DNA of 9,584 nucleotides from CAYLJO01 sp964383905 (lineage in GTDB: Bacteria > Acidobacteriota > Blastocatellia > Pyrinomonadales > Pyrinomonadaceae): contig CAYLJO010000230.1 in NCBI GenBank assembly GCA_964383905.1, forward strand, positions 1 to 9,584, given 5' to 3'. A model generated the notes under the pieces. The model had not been told where the DNA came from. It did no database searches and was given only the letters and a program-made list of their open reading frames with translations. The position numbers were made by a program, and so were the translations under genes. Positions 1 to 6,295 of the stretch are shown here, piece after piece; the stretch's first letter is position 1; each line of letters begins with the position of its first letter.

Positions 1-2
1 CA

Positions 3-191
3 AACCGTTTCCTGATCCCCTTGACAAGGCCAAAGTCCGTTCAGTTAATAAATAATCGCCCGAATTCTCACGGAAGCTATTATTATGTAAAACCGGGCGA
101 AGGTGAAGTTGCTTTTGCATGCGGGGCCAAGGGGGTGATTAAGGTCGTGTCCACCGGCCGGTGCGGCATAGCTCTCTCACCAGGCGCGTAA
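3..191 (+). CDS. Possible 3' end of an upstream gene (partial, doubtful)
   Basis: This frame is open from the window edge to TAA at 189-191, about 62 codons without a stop. Its end contains a stretch reading YYYVKPGEGEVAFACG and later a second cysteine (STGRCGIALSPGA). I do not recognise a family. The two cysteines near the C-terminus recall secreted or pilin-like tails, but this is not evidence of identity. Against it, the middle part uses AT-rich codons (TTA, ATA, AAT, TAT repeatedly), unlike the GC-rich genes downstream, and it covers a promoter-like sequence. A competing frame, ending KVRSVNK at the TAA of 53-55, could instead be the true end of the upstream gene. A protein search with the bases before this window would settle it. 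Confidence 0.22.
   Translation, partial: NRFLIPLTRPKSVQLINNRPNSHGSYYYVKPGEGEVAFACGAKGVIKVVSTGRCGIALSPGA
21..50 (+). promoter_or_regulatory. Candidate sigma70-type promoter upstream of the kinase gene
   Basis: TTGACA (21-26) is a perfect -35 match. It is followed after 18 bases by TTAATA (45-50), a fair -10 match, with an AT-rich stretch immediately after. If used, it would give a leader of about 230 bases before the kinase start at 290. The position inside a frame open from the window edge makes it ambiguous. Confidence 0.3.
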
Positions 192-206
192 TGCTTTTGT
201 AGAGCA

Positions 207-218
207 GTCCGATCGGAC
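207..218. repeat. Perfect 12-bp palindrome GTCCGATCGGAC
   Basis: The 12 bases read identically on both strands with no spacer. The site lies 71 bases upstream of the proposed kinase start. It could be an operator for a dimeric regulator or chance. With no loop it would not make a good RNA hairpin. Confidence 0.4.
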
Positions 219-221
219 GAG

Positions 222-236
222 GGCAAGCATTTTGCC
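222..236 (+). terminator. Weak hairpin followed by TTT, possible terminator
   Basis: GGCAA (222-226) can pair with TTGCC (232-236) across a five-base loop, followed by TTTCGT. The 5-bp stem and short T run are well below a typical intrinsic terminator. It would suit the end of an upstream gene stopping at 191, but support is thin. Confidence 0.15.
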
Positions 237-289
237 TTTCGTGTCTGCCCTACCTCTGATAACTACGACTGCCGGGAGACGGCGCCTCT

Positions 290-1966
290 GTGGTACGCTT
301 GGGAGTGATGGCCGAGGATGAGAAGAAAATAGAAGGCGGCGTGGCCCTCGGCGACAGGCTTTGGTGGCTGATTGTCGGGAGGCTGGCGGCGGCCGTCCTC
401 CTTCTGATGGCGGGCGGGCTGTGGCGCTTAGAGCGGTTCGACGATAGGGGCGGCACGGTACTCGGCGGCACCTTCCCCATCTTTGTCGTGACCGTTACGC
501 TCTCCTTGTTCTACGCGGTCGCGTTACGCTACTTTAAGCGCCTTGAGCTCCAGGCGCGAGCGCAGTTATGCGTCGATGTACTGCTGGTCACGTGGCTCGT
601 CTGGACCACCGGCGACGTCCGCTCACCGGACACCGTCCTGTATATCGTTATCATTTCCATCTCCAGCATTATCCTCGGCCCGCGCGGCGCCATCATTACT
701 TCCGTCGGGTGTGCGATCGCCTTCACGGCCGTCGCTCTCGCCACCACCTACGGCCTCGTGCCGCCCTCTCAGGCGGCGCCCGCCGGAATATCTGTCGCTA
801 AAGCCATTCAGACTATTGGCATCAATGACGTCGCATTTTTCGTCGTCGGGCTGCTGGCGGCGCGGCTCGCCGAGCGCCAGTCGCGCTCGGATGTTCGCCT
901 GATCGCCGCCACGCAGACGCTCGCGAACCTGCGCGCGCTGCATGAACGGATCGTCGAATCCATTCGCTCGGGCGTTGTGACGACCGACCTACAAGGCCGC
1001 ATCTATACCTTCAATGCGGCGGCGGAAGAGATCACGGGTTTTAAGGCCGCCGACGTGCGCGGCAAGGAAGCGTCAATCTTTTTCGGTGAGATGGCTGCCC
1101 ACATCGAGGATTCAATACGCGCGGCCACCCACGGGGAGACCAGCCCACGTTTTGAAGCGGACTGCTTTTCCCAGGAGGGGATGCGGCTGCGCATCGGGTT
1201 CAGCATTTTTCCGCTCTACGCCGAGTCCGGCGAGAGGACGGGACTGGTCATCACCTTTCAGGATCTCACGCAGGTGCGCGCGCTCGAAGAGACGTCGCGC
1301 CGCCAGGATCGTTTGGCGGCCGTCGGCCGCGTCGCCGCCTCCATCGCCCACGAGATCAGAAACCCCCTCGCCGCCATGCGCGGCTCGATCCAGGTGCTGC
1401 GCTCCGAGGTCGACGGTGATTCGTCGCAGGCCGCATTGATGGACATTATCCTGCGCGAGTCCGACCGCCTCAACCGTATTATTACAGATTATCTGACCTA
1501 TGCGCGCCCGCGCTCTCACGCCCTCGCCGACGTGGATTTACGCGAGTTGCTGCGCGAGACCTTTACGCTCTTGCGCCACAGCCCTGAGATACGCGACACC
1601 CACGTGCTGGAAGTTGACCTCCCGGAAGACCCGGCCGTAGCCAACGCCGACTCCGAGCAGCTCAAGCAGGTCTTCTGGAACCTCGCGCGCAACGCGTTAC
1701 AAGCGATGCCGGGCGGCGGGACTCTGCGCGTCGAGCTGCGCCCCAGCGCCACCAGGCGTTTTCGGATCACATTCACGGACACCGGCCGGGGCATGAGCGC
1801 CGAACAGGTCGAGCACCTTTTCGAGCCATTCTCTTCAACGACCGGCGGCACGGGCCTTGGACTTTCAATCGTCTATCAAATCATCCGCGATCATGGTGGT
1901 ACAATTAACGTTCGCAGCCGTGAGGGACAGGGCACCACGATTGCGATAGAATTACCCGGAGAGTAG
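290..1966 (+). CDS. pilS: Membrane-bound PAS sensor histidine kinase, PilS/NtrB-like
   Basis: This sensor kinase autophosphorylates on a histidine and passes the phosphate to a partner regulator, almost certainly the sigma54-type regulator encoded 102 bases downstream. The 558-residue protein begins with about six hydrophobic segments (roughly residues 24-45, 61-82, 91-108, 115-130, 132-154 and 174-193), an integral-membrane sensor with no large periplasmic domain, as in PilS. A PAS domain follows (about 217-328, with LQGRIYTFNAAAEEITGF). The HisKA segment has the phospho-acceptor His354 in SIAHEIRNPL. The HATPase domain has the N box (WNLARNALQAM, 463-473), DTGRGMS (497-503), FEPFSS and TGGTGLGLSI (518-527). 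All key residues are present. The GTG start at 290 has GGGAG 11 bases upstream; ATG at 308 is the alternative. The input signal is unknown, and a role in pilus control is only inferred from domain layout. Confidence 0.93.
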   Translation: MVRLGVMAEDEKKIEGGVALGDRLWWLIVGRLAAAVLLLMAGGLWRLERFDDRGGTVLGGTFPIFVVTVTLSLFYAVALRYFKRLELQARAQLCVDVLLVTWLVWTTGDVRSPDTVLYIVIISISSIILGPRGAIITSVGCAIAFTAVALATTYGLVPPSQAAPAGISVAKAIQTIGINDVAFFVVGLLAARLAERQSRSDVRLIAATQTLANLRALHERIVESIRSGVVTTDLQGRIYTFNAAAEEITGFKAADVRGKEASIFFGEMAAHIEDSIRAATHGETSPRFEADCFSQEGMRLRIGFSIFPLYAESGERTGLVITFQDLTQVRALEETSRRQDRLAAVGRVAASIAHEIRNPLAAMRGSIQVLRSEVDGDSSQAALMDIILRESDRLNRIITDYLTYARPRSHALADVDLRELLRETFTLLRHSPEIRDTHVLEVDLPEDPAVANADSEQLKQVFWNLARNALQAMPGGGTLRVELRPSATRRFRITFTDTGRGMSAEQVEHLFEPFSSTTGGTGLGLSIVYQIIRDHGGTINVRSREGQGTTIAIELPGE

Positions 1967-2065
1967 TCAGTAGCCGGTGATTAGCGTCCGGCCGTTTATT
2001 GTTTTTACTGATCACTGATGTCTGACTACTGATTACTGCCCACCAACTACTGATGACTGATTACT
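1962..2065. repeat. Degenerate heptanucleotide tandem repeat (ACTGATN) between kinase and regulator genes
   Basis: Five exact ACTGAT hexamers start at 2007, 2014, 2028, 2049 and 2056. All spacings are multiples of seven, so the unit is ACTGATN kept in register over about eight copies; the units at 2021, 2035 and 2042 are degenerate. The array ends within four bases of the regulator ATG. On the other side of a T-rich stretch (1995-2006) the sequence AGTAGTCAG (1962-1970) is the exact reverse complement of CTGACTACT (2022-2030), so an opposite-facing remnant of the same repeat overlaps the kinase stop codon. A small GCCGG/CCGGC stem (1973-1977 with 1988-1992) followed by T-rich sequence lies between. 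There is no clear ribosome-binding site before the regulator start. The function is unknown; it resembles the short tandem repeats scattered in intergenic DNA of some bacteria. Confidence 0.8.
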
Positions 2066-2068
2066 TTT

Positions 2069-3562
2069 ATGCCCAACCTTCTCATCGTCGATGACGAACA
2101 GAGCATCCGGCAACTTTTGACGCTCGTCTTTGAGCGGGCGGGCCACCGCGTCCGTGCGGTTGAGAACGGGCGGCAGGCGCTGGCCGCGCTGCGTGAAGAG
2201 ACGACCGATCTGATTATTTCGGACGTTAAGATGCCCGACATCGGGGGCATCGAGCTCTTGCGCGCGGCGCGCGAGCTCATGCCGGACGTGGCAGTGGTGA
2301 TGATGACGGCCTTCGCCACCGTCGAAACGGCGCGCGAGGCCTTTAAGCTCGGCGCGGACGATTTCATTCAGAAGCCGTTCGACGTTGACGAGTTGAAGTT
2401 GATCGCCGAGAAGGCTCTCGAAAAGCTGGCGCTTAAATTGGAGAACCGGGCCCTCATCCGCGAGCAACACGAGCGCGGCAAGCTCGGCAATATCATCGGA
2501 CACTCCCGGCGCATGCAGGCGGTCTACCAGATGATCGAGACGGTCGCTGCCGTCCAATCGACCGTGCTGGTGACCGGGGAATCCGGCACCGGCAAGGAGC
2601 TCGTCGCACGCGCCATCCACGACCTCAGCCCCCGCGCCGAAAAGCCTTTCGTCTCGATCAACTGCGGCGCGTTCACCGAGACGCTGCTCGAATCCGAGCT
2701 CTTCGGCTACGTCAAAGGATCCTTTACGGGCGCCAATACCAATCGCAAGGGCCTGTTTGAAGCGGCGAATCGCGGCACGATATTTCTTGACGAGATCGGC
2801 GAGATGTCGCCGGCGATGCAGGTCAAGTTGCTGCGCGTGCTCCAGGAGCGCAAGGTGCGGCCCGTCGGGGCGCACGAAGAAACGGACGTTGACACGCGCG
2901 TCATCGCCGCCACTAACCGTCACCTGGAGGCGATGGTCAAAGACGGTAGCTTTCGCGAAGACCTCTTCTACCGCGTCTCCGTGATTCCTATCGAGCTGCC
3001 GCCGCTGCGCGATCGGAGCGAGGACATCCCTGACCTCGCCGAGCATTTCGTCCAGAAATTCTGCGCCCAGACCGGACGCAAGCTCACCATCAGTGAGAAA
3101 GCTCTCAGCCTGCTCGAGGCCTACTCGTGGCCCGGCAACGTGCGCGAGCTTGAGCACACCATCGAACGTGCCGTCGCGCTCGAGCGCACCGACGCGATTC
3201 AGCCCGACCGTTTGCCCGAACAGATCACCAACTTCAATCCGGCGCGCATCACCGATACCTTCAACCTGCCCGAGGAAGGCATCGACCTCGACGCGCACCT
3301 CAAGCAGTTGGAAAAGACTTACGTTCTGGAAGCTCTGCAGCGAACCGGCGGTAACCAGACGAGCGCCGCAGAGCTTCTGCGCCTCCCCGTCCGCTCGTTG
3401 CGTCACCTTCTCGACAAACACGGAATACGTAGCCTGACGGCGCAACTGCGTGATGAGCGTCGCCACCCAGAATCGGCACCGCGCCGTCGCGCCACTGACC
3501 CACAGCCCCGCCGCCGGTCTGATGATACCTCCGAGCGCGCCGTCAGCTCGGGCGACAACTAG
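2069..3562 (+). CDS. pilR: Sigma54-dependent response regulator, PilR/NtrC family
   Basis: This is a transcription activator that, once phosphorylated, uses ATP to open promoters held by sigma54 RNA polymerase. The 497-residue protein has a receiver domain (about 3-118) with acidic pocket D8/D9, phospho-acceptor D52 (SDVKMPD), T81 and K102. An AAA+ domain follows (about 140-375) with Walker A GESGTGKE (170-177), the sigma54-contact loop as GSFTGA (217-222) and Walker B GTIFLDEIGE (236-245). A Fis-type helix-turn-helix follows (about 427-453, NQTSAAELLRLPVRSL). It ends in a polar, arginine-rich tail of about 44 residues (454-497), which is unusual because NtrC-type proteins normally stop close after the helix-turn-helix. 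The ATG start fits the receiver domain, but no Shine-Dalgarno sequence precedes it, so translation may depend on the kinase message. I found no convincing sigma54 promoter (TGGC-N7-TTGC) in the window, so its targets are probably elsewhere. Confidence 0.95.
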   Translation: MPNLLIVDDEQSIRQLLTLVFERAGHRVRAVENGRQALAALREETTDLIISDVKMPDIGGIELLRAARELMPDVAVVMMTAFATVETAREAFKLGADDFIQKPFDVDELKLIAEKALEKLALKLENRALIREQHERGKLGNIIGHSRRMQAVYQMIETVAAVQSTVLVTGESGTGKELVARAIHDLSPRAEKPFVSINCGAFTETLLESELFGYVKGSFTGANTNRKGLFEAANRGTIFLDEIGEMSPAMQVKLLRVLQERKVRPVGAHEETDVDTRVIAATNRHLEAMVKDGSFREDLFYRVSVIPIELPPLRDRSEDIPDLAEHFVQKFCAQTGRKLTISEKALSLLEAYSWPGNVRELEHTIERAVALERTDAIQPDRLPEQITNFNPARITDTFNLPEEGIDLDAHLKQLEKTYVLEALQRTGGNQTSAAELLRLPVRSLRHLLDKHGIRSLTAQLRDERRHPESAPRRRATDPQPRRRSDDTSERAVSSGDN

Positions 3563-3568
3563 AGCGCT

Positions 3569-3596
3569 TTGCGCGAACACGCAAAAGACTTACAAT
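3569..3596 (+). promoter_or_regulatory. Candidate promoter for the ABC genes
   Basis: TACAAT (3591-3596) is a 5/6 match to a -10 box. TTGCGC (3569-3574) is a weak -35, 16 bases upstream. The same stretch also forms a hairpin: TTTGCG (3568-3573) pairs perfectly with CGCAAA (3580-3585) across six bases. That could be a short terminator for the regulator gene, although no T run follows, or an operator overlapping the promoter. Confidence 0.35.
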
Positions 3597-3615
3597 TGAG
3601 GGTTTGGATCTTTTG

Positions 3616-4467
3616 ATGGATAACGAAATGCAGATCGCTGAGGCCAACGCCTCCGGGCGCGTAAAGGAGAGCGCCCCGGCACCGGGAAGTTTATCGCGCA
3701 TCGGGGCGATTGCGCGCAACACTTTTCGTGAAGCGGTGCGCGACCGTGTGCTCTACATTCTCGTGATTTTCGTGCTGCTGCTCACGGCGGCGGCAATCTT
3801 TGTCGGCGAGTTGTCGGCCGGCCAGGAGTCCCGGGTCATCATTCATCTGGGCCTCAGCGCCATGCTGCTGTTCGGCGCCTTTATCGCCATCTTCGTCGGC
3901 GTCGGCCTGGTCTACAAGGAGATTGAGCGGCGCACAGTTTACGCCATCTTCGCCAAGCCGGTCGGGCGCGGTGAATTTCTGATCGGCAAATATCTCGGCC
4001 TGTGTTTGACCCTTATCGTAAACGTTATTGTCATGGGCGTCGGCGTGTCGCTCGCCCTCGTCTACGTGAGGCGCGGCTGGGACCCGCTCGCCCTGCGCGT
4101 CTGGCCCGCGGTCTTCCTGATCTACCTTGAGTTAATGATTCTGACGGCCGTGGCACTGCTGTTCTCCTCCTTTTCATCCCCCGCGCTCTCCGCCCTCCTG
4201 ACTTTCTTCATCTTCATTATCGGACATTTCAGCGCCGATTTGCAGACCTTCGCGGCTTCGATGGGAACCGCCGGCGCGCGCTGGTTCTTCGGGCTGCTCT
4301 ATTACTTGCTGCCTAATCTCTCGAACTACAGTTTCATTACCCCCGTTGCTTACGGGCAGGCGCCTGAGGCCGCAGCGGTATTCGCCGCCCTCGCTTATGC
4401 CATTATTTACATCATTGTGCTCCTCGCCGCGGCGACGCTCATTTTCAACCGCCGTAACTTCAAATGA
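3616..4467 (+). CDS. ABC-2 type transporter permease
   Basis: This is the membrane subunit of an ABC transporter of the ABC-2/NosY-like kind; the substrate cannot be read from the sequence. The protein has a short polar N-terminus, then NTFREAVRDRVLYILVIF entering the first membrane segment. About six hydrophobic segments follow, the last just before the basic C-terminal end NRRNFK. The stretch VYKEIERRTVYAIFAKPVGR lies in a cytoplasmic loop and is typical of this permease family, probably the ATPase-contact region. The start is uncertain: TTG at 3604, ATG at 3616 and ATG at 3628 are all in frame, and GAGGG (3598-3602) is too close to the first and 13 bases from the second. I chose ATG 3616. 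The partner ATPase lies 126 bases downstream in the same orientation. Confidence 0.9.
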   Translation: MDNEMQIAEANASGRVKESAPAPGSLSRIGAIARNTFREAVRDRVLYILVIFVLLLTAAAIFVGELSAGQESRVIIHLGLSAMLLFGAFIAIFVGVGLVYKEIERRTVYAIFAKPVGRGEFLIGKYLGLCLTLIVNVIVMGVGVSLALVYVRRGWDPLALRVWPAVFLIYLELMILTAVALLFSSFSSPALSALLTFFIFIIGHFSADLQTFAASMGTAGARWFFGLLYYLLPNLSNYSFITPVAYGQAPEAAAVFAALAYAIIYIIVLLAAATLIFNRRNFK

Positions 4468-4528
4468 GTGAGGTGAAAGATAACCCGTATGTCATCGTTG
4501 CGCTTAACGGCTCATCGCCGCCCGTTTT

Positions 4529-4557
4529 CTCTGTGCCCCCTCTGTGTCTCTGTGGTG
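4529..4557 (+). repeat. Short CTCTGTG repeat in the permease-ATPase gap
   Basis: Three exact copies of CTCTGTG start at 4529, 4540 and 4548, followed by GTG. The spacing is 11 then 8, so the array is not in strict register. This low-complexity stretch sits in the middle of the 126-base gap (4468-4593) between two genes expected to form one transporter. It is a different family from the ACTGATN repeat at 2007-2065. The rest of the gap holds only the promoter candidate listed next. Confidence 0.6.
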
Positions 4558-4566
4558 AGGCCCTAC

Positions 4567-4594
4567 CTTACATCCATCCGCAACTTGCTATAAA
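4567..4594 (+). promoter_or_regulatory. Candidate promoter directly before the ATPase start (possible leaderless message)
   Basis: CTTACA (4567-4572, 4/6 to TTGACA) and TATAAA (4589-4594) are separated by 16 bases. The expected transcription start, about six bases past the -10, falls on the A of the in-frame ATG at 4600. No Shine-Dalgarno sequence precedes either ATG. Together these suggest, but do not prove, a leaderless transcript beginning at the second ATG. Confidence 0.3.
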
Positions 4595-5544
4595 TGATTA
4601 TGTCTGCGGTTGTTGAGATCGAGAATTTAACGAAGGATTACGAGGTTGGCTTCTGGCGCAAGCGCAAGGTGCGTGCGCTTGATGGGCTTTCACTTTCTGT
4701 TGAGGGCGGCGAGATCTTCGGTTTTCTCGGCGCCAACGGCGCCGGCAAAACGACGACACTGAAGCTATTGATGCGCCTGATCTATCCGACCGACGGCCAG
4801 GCGCATATCCTGGGCCGCGCCATCAGCGATGTCTCGATGCACGCGCGCATCGGTTACCTGCCCGAGAACCCTTACTTCTACGATTACCTGACGGCGCGTG
4901 AATTCCTCGACTATTGTGCCCAGATTTTCGGCTACGAGCGTCGCGAACGCACACGCCGTACCGAGCAGCTTCTGAAGCGCGTGCACCTCGAAGAGGGGAG
5001 CTGGGACAAGCAGTTGCGCAAGTTCTCGAAGGGCATGTTGCAGCGCGTCGGGCTGGCGCAGGCGCTGGTGAATGATCCGGAGATAGTTTTTCTCGACGAG
5101 CCGATGAGCGGGCTCGACCCGGTCGGGCGCCGCCAGGTGCGTGATCTGATCGCCTCATTGCGCGCGCAAGGCACAACCGTCTTTATGTGCTCGCATATCC
5201 TTTCCGACATTGAAATTCTATGCGACCGGGTCGCCATCATGAAGCGCGGCCGCCTCGCCCACATCGGCCGTCTTGAGGAGTTGCGCCGGCGTGCCGGCGA
5301 CAGCAGCCGTCTCGAAATCCTGATCACGGGCACGGACGCCGAGACCATTAAACGCTTCCTGCCGACCCTGAACGGCTCTGAGGTTACGCCCAACGCCGGC
5401 GGCGCGCGCATCGAGGTTCCCGACGAAAGGGATGTGGACGGGGCGATCGCTGCGCTGCGTCAGGCGGGGGGAAGGCTCGTCTCAGTACAACCTGTCAGGC
5501 AATCGCTCGAAGAGTTATTCGTCCGCGAAACCACAGATAATTAA
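4594..5544 (+). CDS. ABC transporter ATP-binding protein
   Basis: This is the cytoplasmic ATPase subunit that powers the ABC-2 permease encoded just upstream. The 316-residue protein has Walker A GANGAGKT (46-53), a Q-loop region reading GYLPENPYFYDYLT in which E91 occupies the usual Gln position (common in this subfamily), signature FSKGM (144-148), Walker B IVFLDEP (164-170) and the H-loop His201. The C-terminal region after about residue 235 is an accessory domain ending SLEELFVRET, a standard ending for ABC-2 ATPases. All catalytic motifs are intact. The start is ATG 4594 or ATG 4600; the second agrees with the promoter geometry. The next gene, lolA, begins ten bases after the stop and probably shares the transcript. 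The substrate is unknown; the GldA/NosF-like form would suit export or envelope assembly. Confidence 0.95.
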   Translation: MIMSAVVEIENLTKDYEVGFWRKRKVRALDGLSLSVEGGEIFGFLGANGAGKTTTLKLLMRLIYPTDGQAHILGRAISDVSMHARIGYLPENPYFYDYLTAREFLDYCAQIFGYERRERTRRTEQLLKRVHLEEGSWDKQLRKFSKGMLQRVGLAQALVNDPEIVFLDEPMSGLDPVGRRQVRDLIASLRAQGTTVFMCSHILSDIEILCDRVAIMKRGRLAHIGRLEELRRRAGDSSRLEILITGTDAETIKRFLPTLNGSEVTPNAGGARIEVPDERDVDGAIAALRQAGGRLVSVQPVRQSLEELFVRETTDN

Positions 5545-5554
5545 CCGGGTAAAA

Positions 5555-6211
5555 GTGCAGACAATTGCCCTCTCTCTTTTTTGCCTTCTTCCTTTCGCCT
5601 TTTGCCCCCCTCAGAATCCGCAACGCCGTGAGCTCGATCGCTTAATTCAGCGGGTTGAGTCGCATTACGCACGAATGCGCGGGCTGGCGGCGGATTTTGA
5701 GCAGGTATACAGTGCCCCGGGGACGCGCGAACGGCGCGAGGGTGGCCGTTTGTTCCTCGAGCGTCCGCGACGCATGCGATGGGAATACGACCCCGGACCG
5801 GGCAAGCTCTTTATCGTCAACGGGCGCGATGTCTGGTTCTACGTACCGGCCGACCGCGAAGCGGTCCACGCCGAGACCAACGCCGTCTCGGATGTGCGCT
5901 TTCCATTCCTCTTTCTCCTCAGCCGCATTAGCCTGCGGCGGGAGTTTCGCTCAATCGAGCTGCTGGATCCGAACCCGGAGCAACCGGATCTTCGCGTGCT
6001 TCGCCTCGTCCCTCGTGAGAGGGCTTCCGGCCCGCGCGAGATTTTTCTCGAGCTCTTTTCCGACGGGCGAATATCGAAAGTGAGGACGGTGGATGAAGCG
6101 GGCGCAAGCTCGGAACTATCTTTGATGAATGTGCGTGAGAATTTTATTGCGCCCGCCGGCGCCTTCGAATTTCTTCCGCCCCCGGGCGTGAGGGTCAGAA
6201 GGCAAAGGTAA
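5555..6211 (+). CDS. lolA: Outer-membrane lipoprotein carrier protein LolA
   Basis: LolA is the periplasmic chaperone that accepts lipoproteins released from the inner membrane and carries them to the outer membrane. The 218-residue product has a hydrophobic N-terminal signal (about 3-17, IALSLFCLLPFAF) and a mature part with the LolA pattern: MRGLAADFEQ (41-50), then GRLFLERPRRMRWEYDPGPG (64-83), KLFIVNGRDVWFYVPADREA (84-103) and a C-terminal FEFLPPPGVRV. The length is normal for the family. The start is the GTG at 5555, ten bases after the ATPase stop; the frame stays open upstream into the ATPase gene, but that reading is an overlap shadow. The signal's n-region lacks Lys/Arg from this start, which is slightly odd; a rare ATT start at 5540 would add R and K. 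A cysteine follows the signal (FAFC), but it does not fit a lipobox. Confidence 0.87.
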   Translation: MQTIALSLFCLLPFAFCPPQNPQRRELDRLIQRVESHYARMRGLAADFEQVYSAPGTRERREGGRLFLERPRRMRWEYDPGPGKLFIVNGRDVWFYVPADREAVHAETNAVSDVRFPFLFLLSRISLRREFRSIELLDPNPEQPDLRVLRLVPRERASGPREIFLELFSDGRISKVRTVDEAGASSELSLMNVRENFIAPAGAFEFLPPPGVRVRRQR

Positions 6212-6295
6212 CACAGAAGTTCAGCATCCGGCCTTTCCCTCTCGGGTCCTGCGGCGGTTCCTCCCATCCTCTTCCATTCGCCCATCCGAAGCGCG
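6212..6295. other. Convergent gap between lolA and the isonitrile operon
   Basis: These 84 bases separate two gene ends that face each other. I see no strong hairpin followed by a T run on either strand; the best is a 4-bp TTCG/CGAA stem near 6278. Transcription from the two sides may therefore overlap. The gap marks the border between the plus-strand block and the accessory biosynthetic operon. Confidence 0.5.

Larger units (their letters stand above)
1..289. other. Leader region upstream of the histidine kinase, no secure gene
   Basis: No confident gene lies here. The first 100 bases are clearly AT-richer than the rest of the window, with runs such as TTAATAAATAAT and TATTATTATG, while the remainder is mixed. 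Two plus-strand frames are open from the window edge: one stops at 53-55 and the other at 189-191. At most one can be the end of an upstream gene. A sigma70-like promoter candidate (21-50), a perfect palindrome (207-218) and a small hairpin (222-236) are listed separately. Bases 192-289 hold nothing else I recognise apart from the GGGAG ribosome-binding sequence at 274-278 in front of the kinase. Confidence 0.5.

Noticed and set aside
2007..2065. The ACTGATN array as a CRISPR
   Set aside because: The unit is seven bases with one variable base, with no spacers of CRISPR length and no cas gene nearby.
2033..3580. A 515-codon open frame on the minus strand opposite the sigma54 regulator
   Set aside because: It lies wholly antisense to a gene with every expected domain motif. 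Its product is low in recognisable structure, and long antisense frames are common opposite GC-rich genes.
1..3603. A sigma54 promoter as target of the PilR-like regulator in this window
   Set aside because: I looked for TGGC-N7-TTGC in the gaps and leader and found no convincing match.
4464..4616. A 50-codon frame starting with ATGA at the permease stop and running into the ATPase start
   Set aside because: Most of it is the CTCTGTG repeat and the promoter-like sequence, it overlaps the ATPase gene, and the product shows no domain.
5555..5614. LolA N-terminus as a lipoprotein signal
   Set aside because: The cysteine at residue 17 is preceded by Phe-Ala-Phe, which does not fit the lipobox consensus, and LolA is a soluble periplasmic protein.
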